Source: CBDBJL01 sp965206365
GTDB lineage: Bacteria > Pseudomonadota > Alphaproteobacteria > JABAAW01 > JAHZMA01
DNA length: 64,000 nt
Assembly: GCA_965206365.1 (NCBI GenBank)
Contig: CBDBJL010000009.1
Span: 62,001 to 126,000 of the forward strand
Reading direction: 5' to 3'
Numbering within the stretch: the first letter of the stretch is position 1; each line of letters starts with the position of its first letter. Under the pieces are notes generated by a model. That model did no database searches and was not told where the DNA came from. It worked only from the letters and a program-made list of their open reading frames with translations. The position numbers and the translations under genes were made by a program. Below, piece after piece: positions 9,323-19,600 of this stretch.

Positions 9323-9335
9323 TTTTTTTTTTTTT
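9323..9335. repeat. Homopolymer of 13 T (A13 on the bamE strand)
   Basis: An uninterrupted run of 13 T residues lies about 40 bp upstream of the chosen bamE start, in the divergent promoter region shared with the cytochrome chaperone gene. Such long tracts are prone to slippage. It would fall within or just upstream of the bamE leader. Confidence 0.9.
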
Positions 9336-9444
9336 ATGTTGCAAGCTATAGCAAAATTACTCTTCATAGGCAAGCAGATGATTTTGTCATGAAAAATTAT
9401 TGTCAATATTGAAAAATATTCAGCAAAAATAAAAGAAAATTCTC

Positions 9445-10008
9445 ATGTTTCATTTAATTAATCGCATTTTAGCCCCGCGCCGTACGCAACCTGATGGGCT
9501 TTATCATAAAGTAATGATGCAGGCTCGCGAGCCAATTTTTTATCAAAAATATCAGGTACAAGATACGGGTGATGGGCGATTTGATTGTTTGATATTGCAT
9601 ATCATTTTGGTGTTGTATGTATTATCTAGAAAAAATTCTGATAAAACCGGCAAAAGCTTAGATGCACGCTTTGGCCGTGAGTTGATTGAGTTGATGTTAG
9701 AGGATTTTGACCATAATTTTCGCGAGATGGGGGTGGGTGATTTGGCAGTTGGCAAGCGAATTAAAAGTTCGCTCAAAGCGTTTTATGGGCGGATGCAAGC
9801 TTATGAGGACGGGCTTTCTCAAGAAGAGGAAGCAGGGGATCAAGTATTATCGGTTGCGCTTGAACGCAATTTATATCGCAAAGGGGAAGTTTCTGCAAAA
9901 ACATTGGCAGCGATTTGTGTTTACATGCGCGGGCAAATAGAAAATTTGCAAAGTTTCTCGGCACAACAATTGCGTGAGGGTGATTTTGACTTTCAGGTTT
10001 TAAAGTGA
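9445..10008 (+). CDS. Ubiquinol-cytochrome c chaperone family protein (CBP3-like)
   Basis: A 187-residue cytosolic protein of the Ubiq_cyt_C_chap family, the bacterial relatives of yeast Cbp3, needed for assembly of the cytochrome bc1 complex. Family signatures are FDCLILHIILVLYVLSR near residues 47-63, the RELIELMLEDFDHNFREMGVGDLAVGK block and YGRMQAYEDGL. The divergent bamE gene and the following DUF177 gene form a conserved alphaproteobacterial neighbourhood that supports the call. It implies the organism has or had a bc1 complex. ATG 9445 follows an AAAGAAAA stretch rather than a strong ribosome-binding site. Confidence 0.88.
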   Translation: MFHLINRILAPRRTQPDGLYHKVMMQAREPIFYQKYQVQDTGDGRFDCLILHIILVLYVLSRKNSDKTGKSLDARFGRELIELMLEDFDHNFREMGVGDLAVGKRIKSSLKAFYGRMQAYEDGLSQEEEAGDQVLSVALERNLYRKGEVSAKTLAAICVYMRGQIENLQSFSAQQLREGDFDFQVLK

Positions 10009-10041
10009 ATATTTACATTAAATTGTTAGTGATTTGAATTC

Positions 10042-10662
10042 ATGAAGATAATTTCATTCGAAGATGATTTGCCATTAGTGAATTTACCCAAGGGGAAGCA
10101 TAAATTTCGTTTGGAGGGCAATCGCCAGCAATATGCGACGATTGCGGATAGATTAGGTTTGGTTGCGGTAGAAAAACTAACTGCAGAGCTAATTTTATCG
10201 AAACAGAAGCAACAAAATTATGGTCTGTATGCAAAAATTTATGCGCAAATTGTGCAAATTTGTGTGCTTAGTTTGGCACCGGTATCGTGCATATTAGATT
10301 TTGCGGTGAAGGCAGATTTTGTCCATCAACCTTTTGCATCGTTATTGCCGAATAATTTCACAGAAAATCACCTGATCCAACCGAAAAAACGGAAAAGTAA
10401 AGGCAAAGAATTTCAGCGATTACAAGAAGAAGTGATGTTGCAAGATGAGCCTGATTACGTTACCACTGAGCTTGTTTGTTTGGGTGAGATTATTGTGCAA
10501 GAGCTCTCTTTGGCTTTGCCGTTAGCACCGCGGAGTTCGGATATTTCTGATAATATTTTGGCACAATTAACGCATGAATCTTGTACAGAATCGATTCGGG
10601 GAACATTTGCAGAAATGGATGCTAAAATTATGAGATCATCATCAGAAGCAAAAAAAATATAG
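10042..10662 (+). CDS. DUF177 / YceD family protein
   Basis: A 206-residue member of the YceD/DUF177 family, whose genes precede rpmF across bacteria and whose members are linked to 23S rRNA metabolism. Evidence is the position (chaperone, DUF177, rpmF, plsX, fabH), the central AQIVQICVLSLAPVSCIL strand-helix with the family's Q-x-C-V-x-(T/S)-L-x-P-V pattern, and the C-terminal LGEIIVQELSLALPLAPR. The basic stretch PKKRKSKGKE in the middle is somewhat unusual. Start ATG 10042 follows weak ribosome-binding sequence. Confidence 0.85.
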   Translation: MKIISFEDDLPLVNLPKGKHKFRLEGNRQQYATIADRLGLVAVEKLTAELILSKQKQQNYGLYAKIYAQIVQICVLSLAPVSCILDFAVKADFVHQPFASLLPNNFTENHLIQPKKRKSKGKEFQRLQEEVMLQDEPDYVTTELVCLGEIIVQELSLALPLAPRSSDISDNILAQLTHESCTESIRGTFAEMDAKIMRSSSEAKKI

Positions 10663-10906
10663 GTGGTTTAGAATCGTAAAATCAGTAAAAAATAAATGAA
10701 GTTAAAGTCAGAAAATGCCTCTGCTCTTATTTTTGTCGCGAGTTGGAATTGATATTTGCAAAACCTAATTTTATGAAAAATACAAGATAATCTTGCACTT
10801 TCACACGTAATCGATTATGCAATGGCAATGATGATTCGTCAAGAAGCGCGCCTGAGTAGTGGTTTTTGGTGGTAAGTGTGAAAAATAACATAAAGAGGTT
10901 TATTCT

Positions 10907-11098
10907 ATGGCAGTTCCGAAAAGAAAAGTTACCCCCTCTCGGCGGGGCAATCGTCGTTCGCATGATCGTATTTCTAACCATTCATTTCATGAATGCTCAC
11001 AATGTGGTGAAATGAAACTCCCGCATAATGTTTGTTCACATTGTGGTTACTATAAAGATCGTGAAGTGAAGGTTGTTCAAGAGAAGGATGTTGCCTGA
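10907..11098 (+). CDS. rpmF: 50S ribosomal protein L32
   Basis: A 63-residue ribosomal protein. The N-terminus MAVPKRKVTPSRRGNRRSHD is diagnostic. It keeps the zinc-ribbon form, with two CxxC pairs (CSQC and CSHC) in the second half. AAAGAGG about 10 bases before the ATG is a good ribosome-binding site. The 244-bp gap upstream of it suggests that rpmF has its own promoter and heads the rpmF-plsX-fabH group. Confidence 0.97.
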   Translation: MAVPKRKVTPSRRGNRRSHDRISNHSFHECSQCGEMKLPHNVCSHCGYYKDREVKVVQEKDVA

Positions 11099-11140
11099 GC
11101 ACGATCTCAGTTTTTGAAATCTTTCGGTGAGTGGGTCTTA

Positions 11141-12160
11141 ATGGTTACAGTTGCAGTTGATGGTATGGGTGGAGATCGTTCTCCGCGTGTTGTGATTGAA
11201 GGTATGGCACGGGTGGCTGTGCGTTACCCACGCGTGGATTTTTTGGTTTTCGGTGACGAAAAGAAAATATTGATGTTTCTCAATCACAAACGATTTTCTG
11301 TTTTGAAGAAACGCACGCAGATTATTCATACAAACGAGTCGATTAAAATGAATGAATCCCCGGCTGTTGCGGTAAGGCGTGGCGGGAAAAGTTCAATGGC
11401 ACTTGCAATTAAAGCCGTGAAAACAGGCGAGGCGCATTGCGTGATCTCAGCTGGAAATACCGGGGCTTTAATGGGGATGTCAAAAATTTTCATCAAAACC
11501 GTAGAAGGGATTGAACGTCCGGCAATCGCAAGTTTTGTTCCAACCTTGCGCGGTGAGAGTATTATGTTAGATTTGGGTGCCAATATCGAGGCTTCACCTA
11601 ACCAGCTTGTGCAATTTGCGATGATGGGAAAAACTTTTGCAAAGGCAACTCTTGGCATTGAGAATCCAACAGTAAGATTGCTGAATATTGGTTCTGAGCA
11701 ATTAAAGGGACGTGATGATATTAAAATGGCTGCGGGAAAGTTAGAAAATTTAAAAGGCAAAATTAACTATACCGGGTTTGTTGAAGCGAATCAAATCCTT
11801 AAAGGAGTTACTGATGTTATTGTTACGGATGGTTTTACTGGAAATATTGCTTTGAAAGCAATGGAAGGGGCATCCGAATTTTTAACGGTTGGCCTTAAGA
11901 AAGTTGCGCGCTCAGGAATTCTAGCGCGTTGTGGATTTTTTTTGGCTTCTTTTGCCTTAAAGCATTATTTTCATCGTATGGATCCACGCATTCATAATGG
12001 GGCCGTGTTTTTGGGTTTGCAGGCGATTGTGGTGAAAAGCCATGGGGGCACGGATGCGTTAGGGTTTGCCCATGCGATATCGATTGCGGTGGATATTGTG
12101 GATAATCGACTCACGGAGGAAGTGAATCGACAATTGCCAGATTTTATTGAAAGTACGTAA
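11141..12160 (+). CDS. plsX: Phosphate acyltransferase PlsX
   Basis: Converts acyl-ACP to acyl-phosphate, the acyl donor for PlsY in phospholipid synthesis. The start MVTVAVDGMGGDRSPRVVIEG is the family signature; ATG 11141 is chosen over an in-frame TTG at 11114 because it aligns with that signature. Other family blocks are VISAGNTGALMG, LDLGAN, VTDGFTGNIALK and the C-terminal NGAVFLGLQAIVVKSHGG. At 339 residues it has normal length. fabH begins only 3 bp downstream, so the two are probably translationally linked. The enzyme is peripheral to the inner membrane. Confidence 0.97.
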   Translation: MVTVAVDGMGGDRSPRVVIEGMARVAVRYPRVDFLVFGDEKKILMFLNHKRFSVLKKRTQIIHTNESIKMNESPAVAVRRGGKSSMALAIKAVKTGEAHCVISAGNTGALMGMSKIFIKTVEGIERPAIASFVPTLRGESIMLDLGANIEASPNQLVQFAMMGKTFAKATLGIENPTVRLLNIGSEQLKGRDDIKMAAGKLENLKGKINYTGFVEANQILKGVTDVIVTDGFTGNIALKAMEGASEFLTVGLKKVARSGILARCGFFLASFALKHYFHRMDPRIHNGAVFLGLQAIVVKSHGGTDALGFAHAISIAVDIVDNRLTEEVNRQLPDFIEST

Positions 12161-12163
12161 AGC

Positions 12164-13126
12164 ATGAAAACGATATTTCATGGTGTTGGGACTTACCTGC
12201 CAAAGCGGGTGATTGCAAATTCGGAATTTGAAGCCACTTTAGATACAAATGATGAATGGATTCAAAGTCGTACCGGAATTATGCGCCGACATATTGCTGC
12301 GCCTGAAGAAACAACGTCTAGTTTGGGGATTAAGGCGGGTCAGGCGGTTATGGAAATTACTGGTTTTACGCCACAAGATATTGATTTGATTATTGTGGCA
12401 ACTTCTTCGCCTGATAATATTTTTCCGGCAACTGCCGCACGGATTCAGCATGGGCTTGGCATTCAAGGTGCTGCCTTTGATATTCAGGCGGTATGTTCAG
12501 GTTTTATTTATGCGATTGTTACTGCGGATGCGTTGCTAAAACAAGGGCATTATAAACGTGCTTTGGTTATTGGTGCAGAACTTTATAGCCGAATGCTGGA
12601 TTGGAGTGATCGCAACACTTGCATCTTATTTGGTGATGGTGCAGGTGCGGTGATTATGGAAGCTGTTTCTGTTGATAGCCATGGCAATCGAGGCTTTATT
12701 CATGGGAAGTTATGGACAGATGGTAGCCATTATGACGCGCTTTATGTGCAGGGTGGGGTTGGTTCTACGCCTGAGATTGGGAAAATTTTTATGAATGGAA
12801 GAGAAATTTTTAAACAAGCCGTTACCCATATGAGCTCAGCGGTGGAAATTGTTGCCAAACAGGTTGGAATCTCACTTCATGAAATTGATTGGTTGGTTCC
12901 GCATCAGGCTAATCAACGGATTATGATGGCGGTCGCGGAGAAGCTTTCGATAGAAAAAGAACGTGTTTTTGCGACTGTGCATGAACATGCCAATATTGCA
13001 GCAGCAACGATCCCTTTGGCCTTGAAACATGGGCAAGATACCGGTAAATTAAAGCAAGGTGATTTGGTGGCATTAACAGCATTAGGCGCTGGGCTGGCAT
13101 GGGGATCTATTCTACTACGTTGGTAG
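12164..13126 (+). CDS. fabH: 3-oxoacyl-ACP synthase III (KAS III)
   Basis: Initiates type II fatty-acid synthesis by condensing acetyl-CoA with malonyl-ACP. The catalytic triad is visible: Cys111 in QAVCSGF, His in VPHQANQRIM and Asn in HEHANIAAATIP. Length is 320 residues, as usual. It lies 3 bp after plsX. In many alphaproteobacteria ihfA and a MerR gene follow directly; here they are about 7 kb downstream. A hairpin lies just after the stop codon. Confidence 0.97.
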   Translation: MKTIFHGVGTYLPKRVIANSEFEATLDTNDEWIQSRTGIMRRHIAAPEETTSSLGIKAGQAVMEITGFTPQDIDLIIVATSSPDNIFPATAARIQHGLGIQGAAFDIQAVCSGFIYAIVTADALLKQGHYKRALVIGAELYSRMLDWSDRNTCILFGDGAGAVIMEAVSVDSHGNRGFIHGKLWTDGSHYDALYVQGGVGSTPEIGKIFMNGREIFKQAVTHMSSAVEIVAKQVGISLHEIDWLVPHQANQRIMMAVAEKLSIEKERVFATVHEHANIAAATIPLALKHGQDTGKLKQGDLVALTALGAGLAWGSILLRW

Positions 13127-13134
13127 TAAGATAA

Positions 13135-13158
13135 ACAAAGCGTTCGTGAATGCTTTGT
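13135..13158 (+). other. Inverted repeat after fabH
   Basis: ACAAAGCGTTC and GAATGCTTTGT form an 11-bp stem with one G-T wobble around a two-base loop, 9 bp after the fabH stop. No U-tract follows (GATAAAAGG comes next), so it is a poor rho-independent terminator but could stabilise the fabH transcript 3' end or attenuate read-through into the next gene. Confidence 0.55.
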
Positions 13159-13178
13159 GATAAAAGGAGGAAATTGAA

Positions 13179-14198
13179 ATGTATTCGATATTGTTGCGGA
13201 TAATTTTGCTTGTGGGTATATCATCTTTGTGGTTATCACCGCTTCATGCCCAGGAACAGATCGCGTTAATTTTGCAAGTTGAAAAAAGCAATTACGATTT
13301 CATTAATGCAGTTTATTCGGGTGCTTCGCATGCAAGTGGGCTTTATAATTATTCGATGGGCGTGCATGAATTGGCGCTTACCGGTGTAAATCCCAAAAAA
13401 TGGTTTAAGGAATTGTTAAAAAAACAACCCAAAGCTTTGATTATTATGGATACGGCAGTATCCCCCCATACGCAAATATTAATCGATGAAGCTTTGCGGA
13501 AAAATATTCCGATTGGGGTTGTGAATGCGGATCTTAATAAGCCTTATTTTGGAACAATTTTTCGCGTTGGCAGTGAGAAAGTGGCAGAAGGGCAAATGAT
13601 TGGAGAATATTTAAAACGATTTTCTGAGCCAGCTCCGCTTTGTATTAGTTTTTTAGATGCTTGGCAAAATGATTTTTTAAGGTGTCAGGGGCTTGCCAAT
13701 GGGTTTGAAAAAACAATTTATCAAATGAGTTCGAATGGGGGCGTGGTGGCGATTGAAAAGGGTGTTTTTGCATTTTTAGAACATTTCCCCCAAGCACAGA
13801 AAATTATTATTACTGATAATAGGCTTTTAGAACCACTTTTGAAAGTGCGCCAAAAGGCGAAAAGGAAACAACGTTACTTTACGATCGGTTTTGTAGGAAG
13901 AGGGGGAAATTCTTTGAATCACCATTTGCTTAAAGGGAATATTGATTTTATGGTTAATGATCAACCATGGTTTCAAGGTTATTGGGCAGTGAGCTCACTT
14001 GTTCTTACCGATACATTCAGAGTTAAGCCTCAAGAATTGGTGGCGGCGGGATCTGTTGTGGTTGATCGAAAGGTTGCGCAAAGGGTTTTTTCCGGACAAA
14101 ATCTGAAGATTAAAGTGCCGGGATTAGAAAAAACAGTCAAAAAAAGATATGATGATGCCCTCTATCCGGGGATACCGGCATTGAAATTAAAAAAATAA
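13179..14198 (+). CDS. Periplasmic substrate-binding protein, type I (sugar-like)
   Basis: A 339-residue secreted protein with a clear Sec signal peptide ending in LHA at about residue 24, then a type I periplasmic binding fold: QIALILQVEKSNYDFINAVYSGA, NPKKWFKELLKKQPKALIIMD, IPIGVVNADL, FGTIFRVGSEKVAEGQMIGEYL and a C-terminal NDQPWFQGYWAV hinge region. This resembles the Peripla_BP_4 proteins of sugar ABC importers and their sensory relatives. No permease or ATPase is adjacent. AAAGGAGG about 9 bp before the ATG is a strong ribosome-binding site. It converges with a chemoreceptor gene; a sensory role is possible but not shown. Ligand unknown. Confidence 0.82.
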   Translation: MYSILLRIILLVGISSLWLSPLHAQEQIALILQVEKSNYDFINAVYSGASHASGLYNYSMGVHELALTGVNPKKWFKELLKKQPKALIIMDTAVSPHTQILIDEALRKNIPIGVVNADLNKPYFGTIFRVGSEKVAEGQMIGEYLKRFSEPAPLCISFLDAWQNDFLRCQGLANGFEKTIYQMSSNGGVVAIEKGVFAFLEHFPQAQKIIITDNRLLEPLLKVRQKAKRKQRYFTIGFVGRGGNSLNHHLLKGNIDFMVNDQPWFQGYWAVSSLVLTDTFRVKPQELVAAGSVVVDRKVAQRVFSGQNLKIKVPGLEKTVKKRYDDALYPGIPALKLKK

Positions 14199-14224
14199 AG
14201 GTATTTTGCGAAATATTTTGGGCT

Positions 14225-15820
14225 TTAAGAGTTTTTAATATTATTATGGAACTCGTTAATAATATCGCTAAGCTTGGTGGATGTCTCTTTTAAGTATCCG
14301 GTATTTGTTGAAAGATCTGTAGCTTTTTCGCCAGTATTGCTGGCGGCTTCTTGTACAAATGTGATTCCTTGGGTAATTTTTTCGGTACCGGTGATCGTTT
14401 TGTTGGCATTATCGGAAATATCAAGGACGGCTTGTGCTTGGGAATGGATGGAATGAGAAATTTCTTCGCTGAGTTCGCTAATATTATTGACAACGTTTGC
14501 AACTTCAGCAATGGCACCCACAGCAGAGTGGGTTTCATCTTGAATGCTCTTAATTTGCGAGGAAATCTCCTCGATGGCTTTTGCGGTTTGATTGGCAAGG
14601 CTTTTCACTTCACCAGCAACTACAGCGAAGCCTTTGCCACTTTCACCAGCACGTGCGGCTTCGATTGTGGCGTTGAGTGCTAATAAATTGGTTTGATTGG
14701 CAATATCATTAATGAGGCTGACAACCTCGCCAATACGCTGTGCGGCATCTGCCAATCCTCCAATTTTGTTATTGGCATCATTGGCCTGTATGTTGGCAGT
14801 TTGTGAAATTTTTCGTGATTGCTCTACTTGTTCTAAAACGACATTGATTGATTGTGAAAGCTTATTACCGGAAGAGGAAACGGATTCAATATAGTTCGAC
14901 ATTTCATTGCGGGCATTAGAAATCAGGATAACTTGATTGGATGTATTATCGGCATTCTTGGAAAGGAGGTGGGTGGATTGATAAATTTTTTCAATAGATT
15001 CGGATATATTTTCAAAAGCCCCCGCAATATGAATGTCAAAATTTTGTGTGATATTCTGGAGTCGATGCAATCGTTCCTCTTCAGCTTTTTCTCGCTCTTT
15101 TTGGATTTCTTTAATATGTTGATTATGTTTGATTTCAGTATTTTTTGTAGTTTCAATTTTGTTATAATATACGGTTATTCGATCAAGCTCGGATTGGCGT
15201 TGGATGAAAGATAAGACAATTGCGATCACAATGGTGAGAAATATTGTTCCAAGCCGGAGCTCTTGGTAGAATGTATCTTCAAAAAGTAACATGGGTGGCT
15301 GGGTGTGGGTCCAATATTGCATAAAGCCCATTAGCGGCAAAATCAGAGCGAAAGAACCCCACTGAAATTTTCGATCATCAGCAGCGGAAATAAAAAACGG
15401 CAAGACAAACATGATAATAATAATTGGCAAATCTATATCTGTTTTGTTGGTGAATAGAAAAAGCATGGCACTAAAAAACATATTAATTGTAATTAATAAT
15501 AGAATACGCGCGGTAAAAGGCTTATGTAGCCAAAATAAAGCGATAATCAGGATCCCCAACAGCAAAAATACACATTGAATATAAAAAAATATTTGGATAA
15601 TATGTTTGATCTCATCAGGGTATGGGTAAAGGGCGAGATCAAAAATATTGCTGACAACCAGTAAGACTAAAATCAAGCTAATTGCATAGGCCATCACGTG
15701 AGGACGTCGATAGTGAATATCATCCGTAAAAGGGGTTATGATTTTCCCGACGTTGAGTAATTTGTTCCAAATAATATTATTCATGTTTAAGAATTTACTA
15801 GAAGTTTTTGTTTCATACAA
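14225..15820 (-). CDS. Methyl-accepting chemotaxis protein with six-TM N-terminal domain
   Basis: A 531-residue chemoreceptor. Residues 43 to about 206 contain six membrane segments separated by short loops, with no sizeable periplasmic ligand domain. A coiled coil follows from about 210 to 260, and then the cytoplasmic signalling domain, whose hairpin tip reads DIANQTNLLALNATIEAARAGE and continues GKGFAVVAGEVKSLANQT, the site that contacts CheW and CheA. There is no C-terminal CheR-tethering pentapeptide; the protein ends HNNIKNS. An in-frame ATG at codon 13 (15784) is an alternative start. It converges on the periplasmic binding protein gene and is divergent from dsbA. Signal unknown; membrane or small hydrophobic ligands are plausible. 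Confidence 0.93.
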   Translation of the reverse strand: MYETKTSSKFLNMNNIIWNKLLNVGKIITPFTDDIHYRRPHVMAYAISLILVLLVVSNIFDLALYPYPDEIKHIIQIFFYIQCVFLLLGILIIALFWLHKPFTARILLLITINMFFSAMLFLFTNKTDIDLPIIIIMFVLPFFISAADDRKFQWGSFALILPLMGFMQYWTHTQPPMLLFEDTFYQELRLGTIFLTIVIAIVLSFIQRQSELDRITVYYNKIETTKNTEIKHNQHIKEIQKEREKAEEERLHRLQNITQNFDIHIAGAFENISESIEKIYQSTHLLSKNADNTSNQVILISNARNEMSNYIESVSSSGNKLSQSINVVLEQVEQSRKISQTANIQANDANNKIGGLADAAQRIGEVVSLINDIANQTNLLALNATIEAARAGESGKGFAVVAGEVKSLANQTAKAIEEISSQIKSIQDETHSAVGAIAEVANVVNNISELSEEISHSIHSQAQAVLDISDNANKTITGTEKITQGITFVQEAASNTGEKATDLSTNTGYLKETSTKLSDIINEFHNNIKNS

Positions 15821-16074
15821 GAGTTGAAATGATTTCTAGCTCATTTTTATGTTTCATAAATACCGTTTTGGATCGGTAATATCATGATGATTTTTGTATT
15901 ATAAGCTAGTAAGGTACTGGTATAGAAGAATATTTTTCAGGGGATTATTTTCGCCATATGAATCTTGTGGCTGTTTTTTTTACGACAATAGGAGTATGCT
16001 AGGCTAGTAATGGTGGTTGATTTTTTGCCATGTTACAAATAATTATTACATTATTTTTAGTAAAGTAGAGGTTT

Positions 16075-16671
16075 ATGTTTGTTTTAAGAGCAAACTTGTG
16101 GAAAGTCGGTTTTGTTTTTGTGGTCATGCTGTTGTTCATTGCTCCGGCTTTATATGCCGCAGAAAAAGAGGGAGGTATGCTTTTTGGCAGTGCAGAGGCA
16201 CCGATTACGCTTATTGAATATGCGTCGCTTTCTTGTGGGCATTGTGGCAGGTTTCATCGTGAAGTTTTTCCAAAATTGAAAAAAACTTATTTAGATACCG
16301 GGATTGCCAAATTATACATTAGAGATTTCCCCCATAATGATGTCGGTATATTGGCAACGATTGTATTGCGCTGTGCTGCGCCAGAAACGCGCCCTAAATT
16401 TTATGATTTGCTGATACAGAATCAAAGCAAGTGGTTTAATCGTAGTGATGCTCGGGTTCCTTTGCGACAATATGCAACTTTGGCTGGTATTAATGCTACG
16501 CGGATCGAGGCTTGTTTTCAGGATAAGGTTGCGGTTAAAAAGTTATTTGCGGATGTTGAATTGGCAAAAAAAGAATGGAACGTTATCTCTGTCCCTACGC
16601 TTTTTGTTGAAGGTAAGAAGGTAAAGGCTGATTTTAAAGCACTATCTCGTGCGATTGAAGCAGCGCAGTAA
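16075..16671 (+). CDS. DsbA-family thiol:disulfide oxidoreductase
   Basis: A 198-residue periplasmic thioredoxin-fold protein. A signal peptide (hydrophobic core VGFVFVVMLLFIAPALYA) precedes the mature protein. The active site is C54-G-H-C57 (SLSCGHCGRF), and the cis-proline loop reads SVPTLF. The spacing matches the DsbA/Com1-like Thioredoxin_4 group. AGAGG about 5 bases before the ATG is a good ribosome-binding site. It sits 10 bp upstream of smc; a thioredoxin-fold gene next to smc is seen in other alphaproteobacteria, though no functional tie is evident. Whether it is an oxidase or isomerase cannot be told from sequence. Confidence 0.92.
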   Translation: MFVLRANLWKVGFVFVVMLLFIAPALYAAEKEGGMLFGSAEAPITLIEYASLSCGHCGRFHREVFPKLKKTYLDTGIAKLYIRDFPHNDVGILATIVLRCAAPETRPKFYDLLIQNQSKWFNRSDARVPLRQYATLAGINATRIEACFQDKVAVKKLFADVELAKKEWNVISVPTLFVEGKKVKADFKALSRAIEAAQ

Positions 16672-16681
16672 GTAGCAGCAG

Positions 16682-19600
16682 GTGAAATTCAAGCATGTTG
16701 AAATTCATGGTTTTAAGTCTTTTGCGGAAAAATATGAATTATTTTTTCATGAAGGGTTAACGGGTATCGTTGGGCCTAATGGTTGTGGAAAATCTAATAT
16801 TGTGGAAGCTATTCGTTGGGTTATGGGCGAATCTTCAGCGCGCAAAATGCGTGGTACGGAAATGGATGATGTTATTTTTAATGGCACACAAGGCAGAGCG
16901 CGGCGCAATTATGCGCAGGTGACTTTGGTGTTGGATAATCATGATTTTTCTGCGCCTGAGAAATTTAATGCTGAAGAAGAATTGGTGATTACCAGAAGGA
17001 TTGAACGGGGATCCGGTTCGTCTTATCAAATTAATGGTGGTGAGGTGCGCGCGCGTGATGTGCAGTTATTATTTGCAGATTTATCGGCGGGCGCAAGTTC
17101 GGCAGGGCAAGTTTCGCAAGGTAGAGTGGCAGAAATTATTAATCAGCGTCCGCAAGAACGTAGGCAATTGCTTGAAGAAGCTGCAGGGATTAGAGGTTTG
17201 CGGGTGCGTCGGCATGAAGCTGAACTTAAATTGAAACAAACAAGAGAGAATCTGGTTCGAATTGACGATATTGTTGATATGTTGAATCAACAAAATGATG
17301 CTTTATTGATTGCGGCATGCAAAGCGAAGGAATATCGGTTATTATCGTCAACAATTAATGAACTCCAAGGGAAAAGATTATATGCCGAATATATGAGTGC
17401 AAAATTACTACAACAACGTCAACAAGCTCAACTGGAAAAAGCAAAAATTGTTTTGGATAAGGAGCAAGGGAAGCTTACCGCTTTGAAAATTCAGTTAGAA
17501 ACTCAAGACCAGAAGATTAAACAATTGCAAGAAGCTTTATTAATTAAGCAGGCAAGTGGAAAACGTTATGAAATTGAGCTAGAGAATTTTGATCAATTGG
17601 CACAAATTCGGCAACAAGAATTTAAGAAATTGCAAGCAAGATTAGATGAGATTGTGCTTGAAAATCGCGAGTTAATTACGCGGCAGGATCGCGTTACACA
17701 ACAACATACATATTTCACAACAGAGATTAAGAAACTTGGCCAAGATTTTGAAAAGCCAGAAGAAAATTTACAAATATTGCGTAGTGCACAGCAAAACTTA
17801 CAACAACAACATCAACAAGCGCAAACGCAAATCAATACCCTTACCCATAAACGTGCTGAGTGCCAGGCGATGCATCAAGCTTTGGAAAAAGAACAATTAC
17901 AGCTTGAGGTTAGGTTGAAAAAAACCCAGGAAAATCATGCAGCGCGTCATCAACAAGTGATGCTACTGCGCGATGATACTGGTATTGCCTTGAAAAAAAA
18001 TGCTTTAGAAGAACAGCTTAACCGCTATAAAGCCCAGCTTGTTCAAGAAAAAACGACGTTAAATCTGATTGACAATCAACAATTGGTGGCAGTGGAAGCT
18101 AAGCTATTGCAGGGGCGTGGGCAATTAGAATTGGTTCAGCAAAATATTAAAGAGCAATTAGTGCCGATGCAAGAGAAGATGACGCATCTTTCGGCAAAGA
18201 TTGAAACTTTATCTTCATTGCTGAGTCAGCAAGAAATGAATTTTACCCCGATGGTTGATAAAATTCAGGTGGCAGAAGGTTTTGAGACGGCTCTGGGCGC
18301 AGCTTTGGGTGATGATTTGCAAGCAGCTTTGGATCCAGAAGCATCGATATTTTGGCAATTATCCAGTTTAGCTCATGGCTCGCCCTTGCCTGAAGGGGTG
18401 CGTCATTTGGGTGAATTTGTGAAGGCACCATCGGTATTAAAATTAAGACTTTCACAAATCGGGATTGTTTTTGATGTCTCTAAAGTTGAAGATTTTGTTC
18501 GTGAATTAAAACTGGGGCAACGGTTGGTAAGCAAACAAGGAGAGCTTTGGCGTTGGGATGGTTTTACAGTTCGTGCTGAGGCGGCATCAGCTGCGGGGCA
18601 AAGGCTTGAACAACGCAATTTGTTGGAAAGTTTGGTTGAAGAGCGCGGGTTATTAGAAGAAAAATTGTTGGTAACGCAAAGAATGTTAGAGGCAGAAAAT
18701 CAGGATGCGGTGGATGCGGTTGCAAATTATGAGACTGATTTGCATAATTTACGGCAGAAAAGTCGCCAGGTGCATACGCAATATAACCAAAGTCAAAATT
18801 CGATTCACCAAACGGAACAAGAATATGCCCGTTTTTTGCAAAATGAAGAGCAAAAAACAGAGCAATGTCAAAGGTTAACGGTAGAATTGCAAAATTTTGG
18901 TGATGAGGTTTCCGAGCTGGAAGAAGCGCGGGAAATATTGCAAAACCGACTTGCTGAAGCCAGTGTGAAGGATAATTTTTCCGAGGAAATTCAGAATATT
19001 TCGGTGCTAATTCAACAGATTGATGAAAAATTGCGCGCGAAAAATACCGAAATTGAACAGCTAAAAACTGCAGAAAAAATGCGTGATGAGCGTTTGCGTA
19101 GCTTAAAGGCGAGCTTATTGGAATGGCAGGCACATAAAGATTCTGTTGCTTTACAATTACAACGTTTAACAGATGAGATCGGGCAAGTAAAGGAGAGTTT
19201 GAAGGAAAAAAATATGACTCCCGAGGTTGAAAATGACAAAAGGCAACAGATTTTAGATTTAATTACCAGTACAGGCACGGAAATTGTACAGATTAATGAA
19301 AAAATAAAACAATTATATGATCAAATTATGGTTGGGAAAAGTGATATTGCTGTTGTTGAAGGGAATATTCGGAAAGTACAAGAAAGTGAAATTCGTACGG
19401 ATGAAGGACAACGAATTAATAATGAACGTCTGCAAGATATTATTGTGCGTATTGAGGAAGAATTTTCGGTGGTGCCAGAACGATTGCCAGATCGGGTAGG
19501 ATTTTGCCATGAGGAAAAATTACCTAGTTTGGAACAATTGAGTAATATGCTGAAAATTGAACAACATCAACGTGACCTCATGGGCGAGGTAAATTTACGC

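Noticed and set aside
13179..15820. A new defence or signalling island made of the binding protein and chemoreceptor
   Set aside because: Only two genes of ordinary families are present, convergently arranged and without shared regulation, so a system cannot be claimed.
18564..19133. 189-residue minus-strand frame inside smc
   Set aside because: It lies opposite the well-supported smc coiled coil and shows the biased composition expected of a shadow frame.
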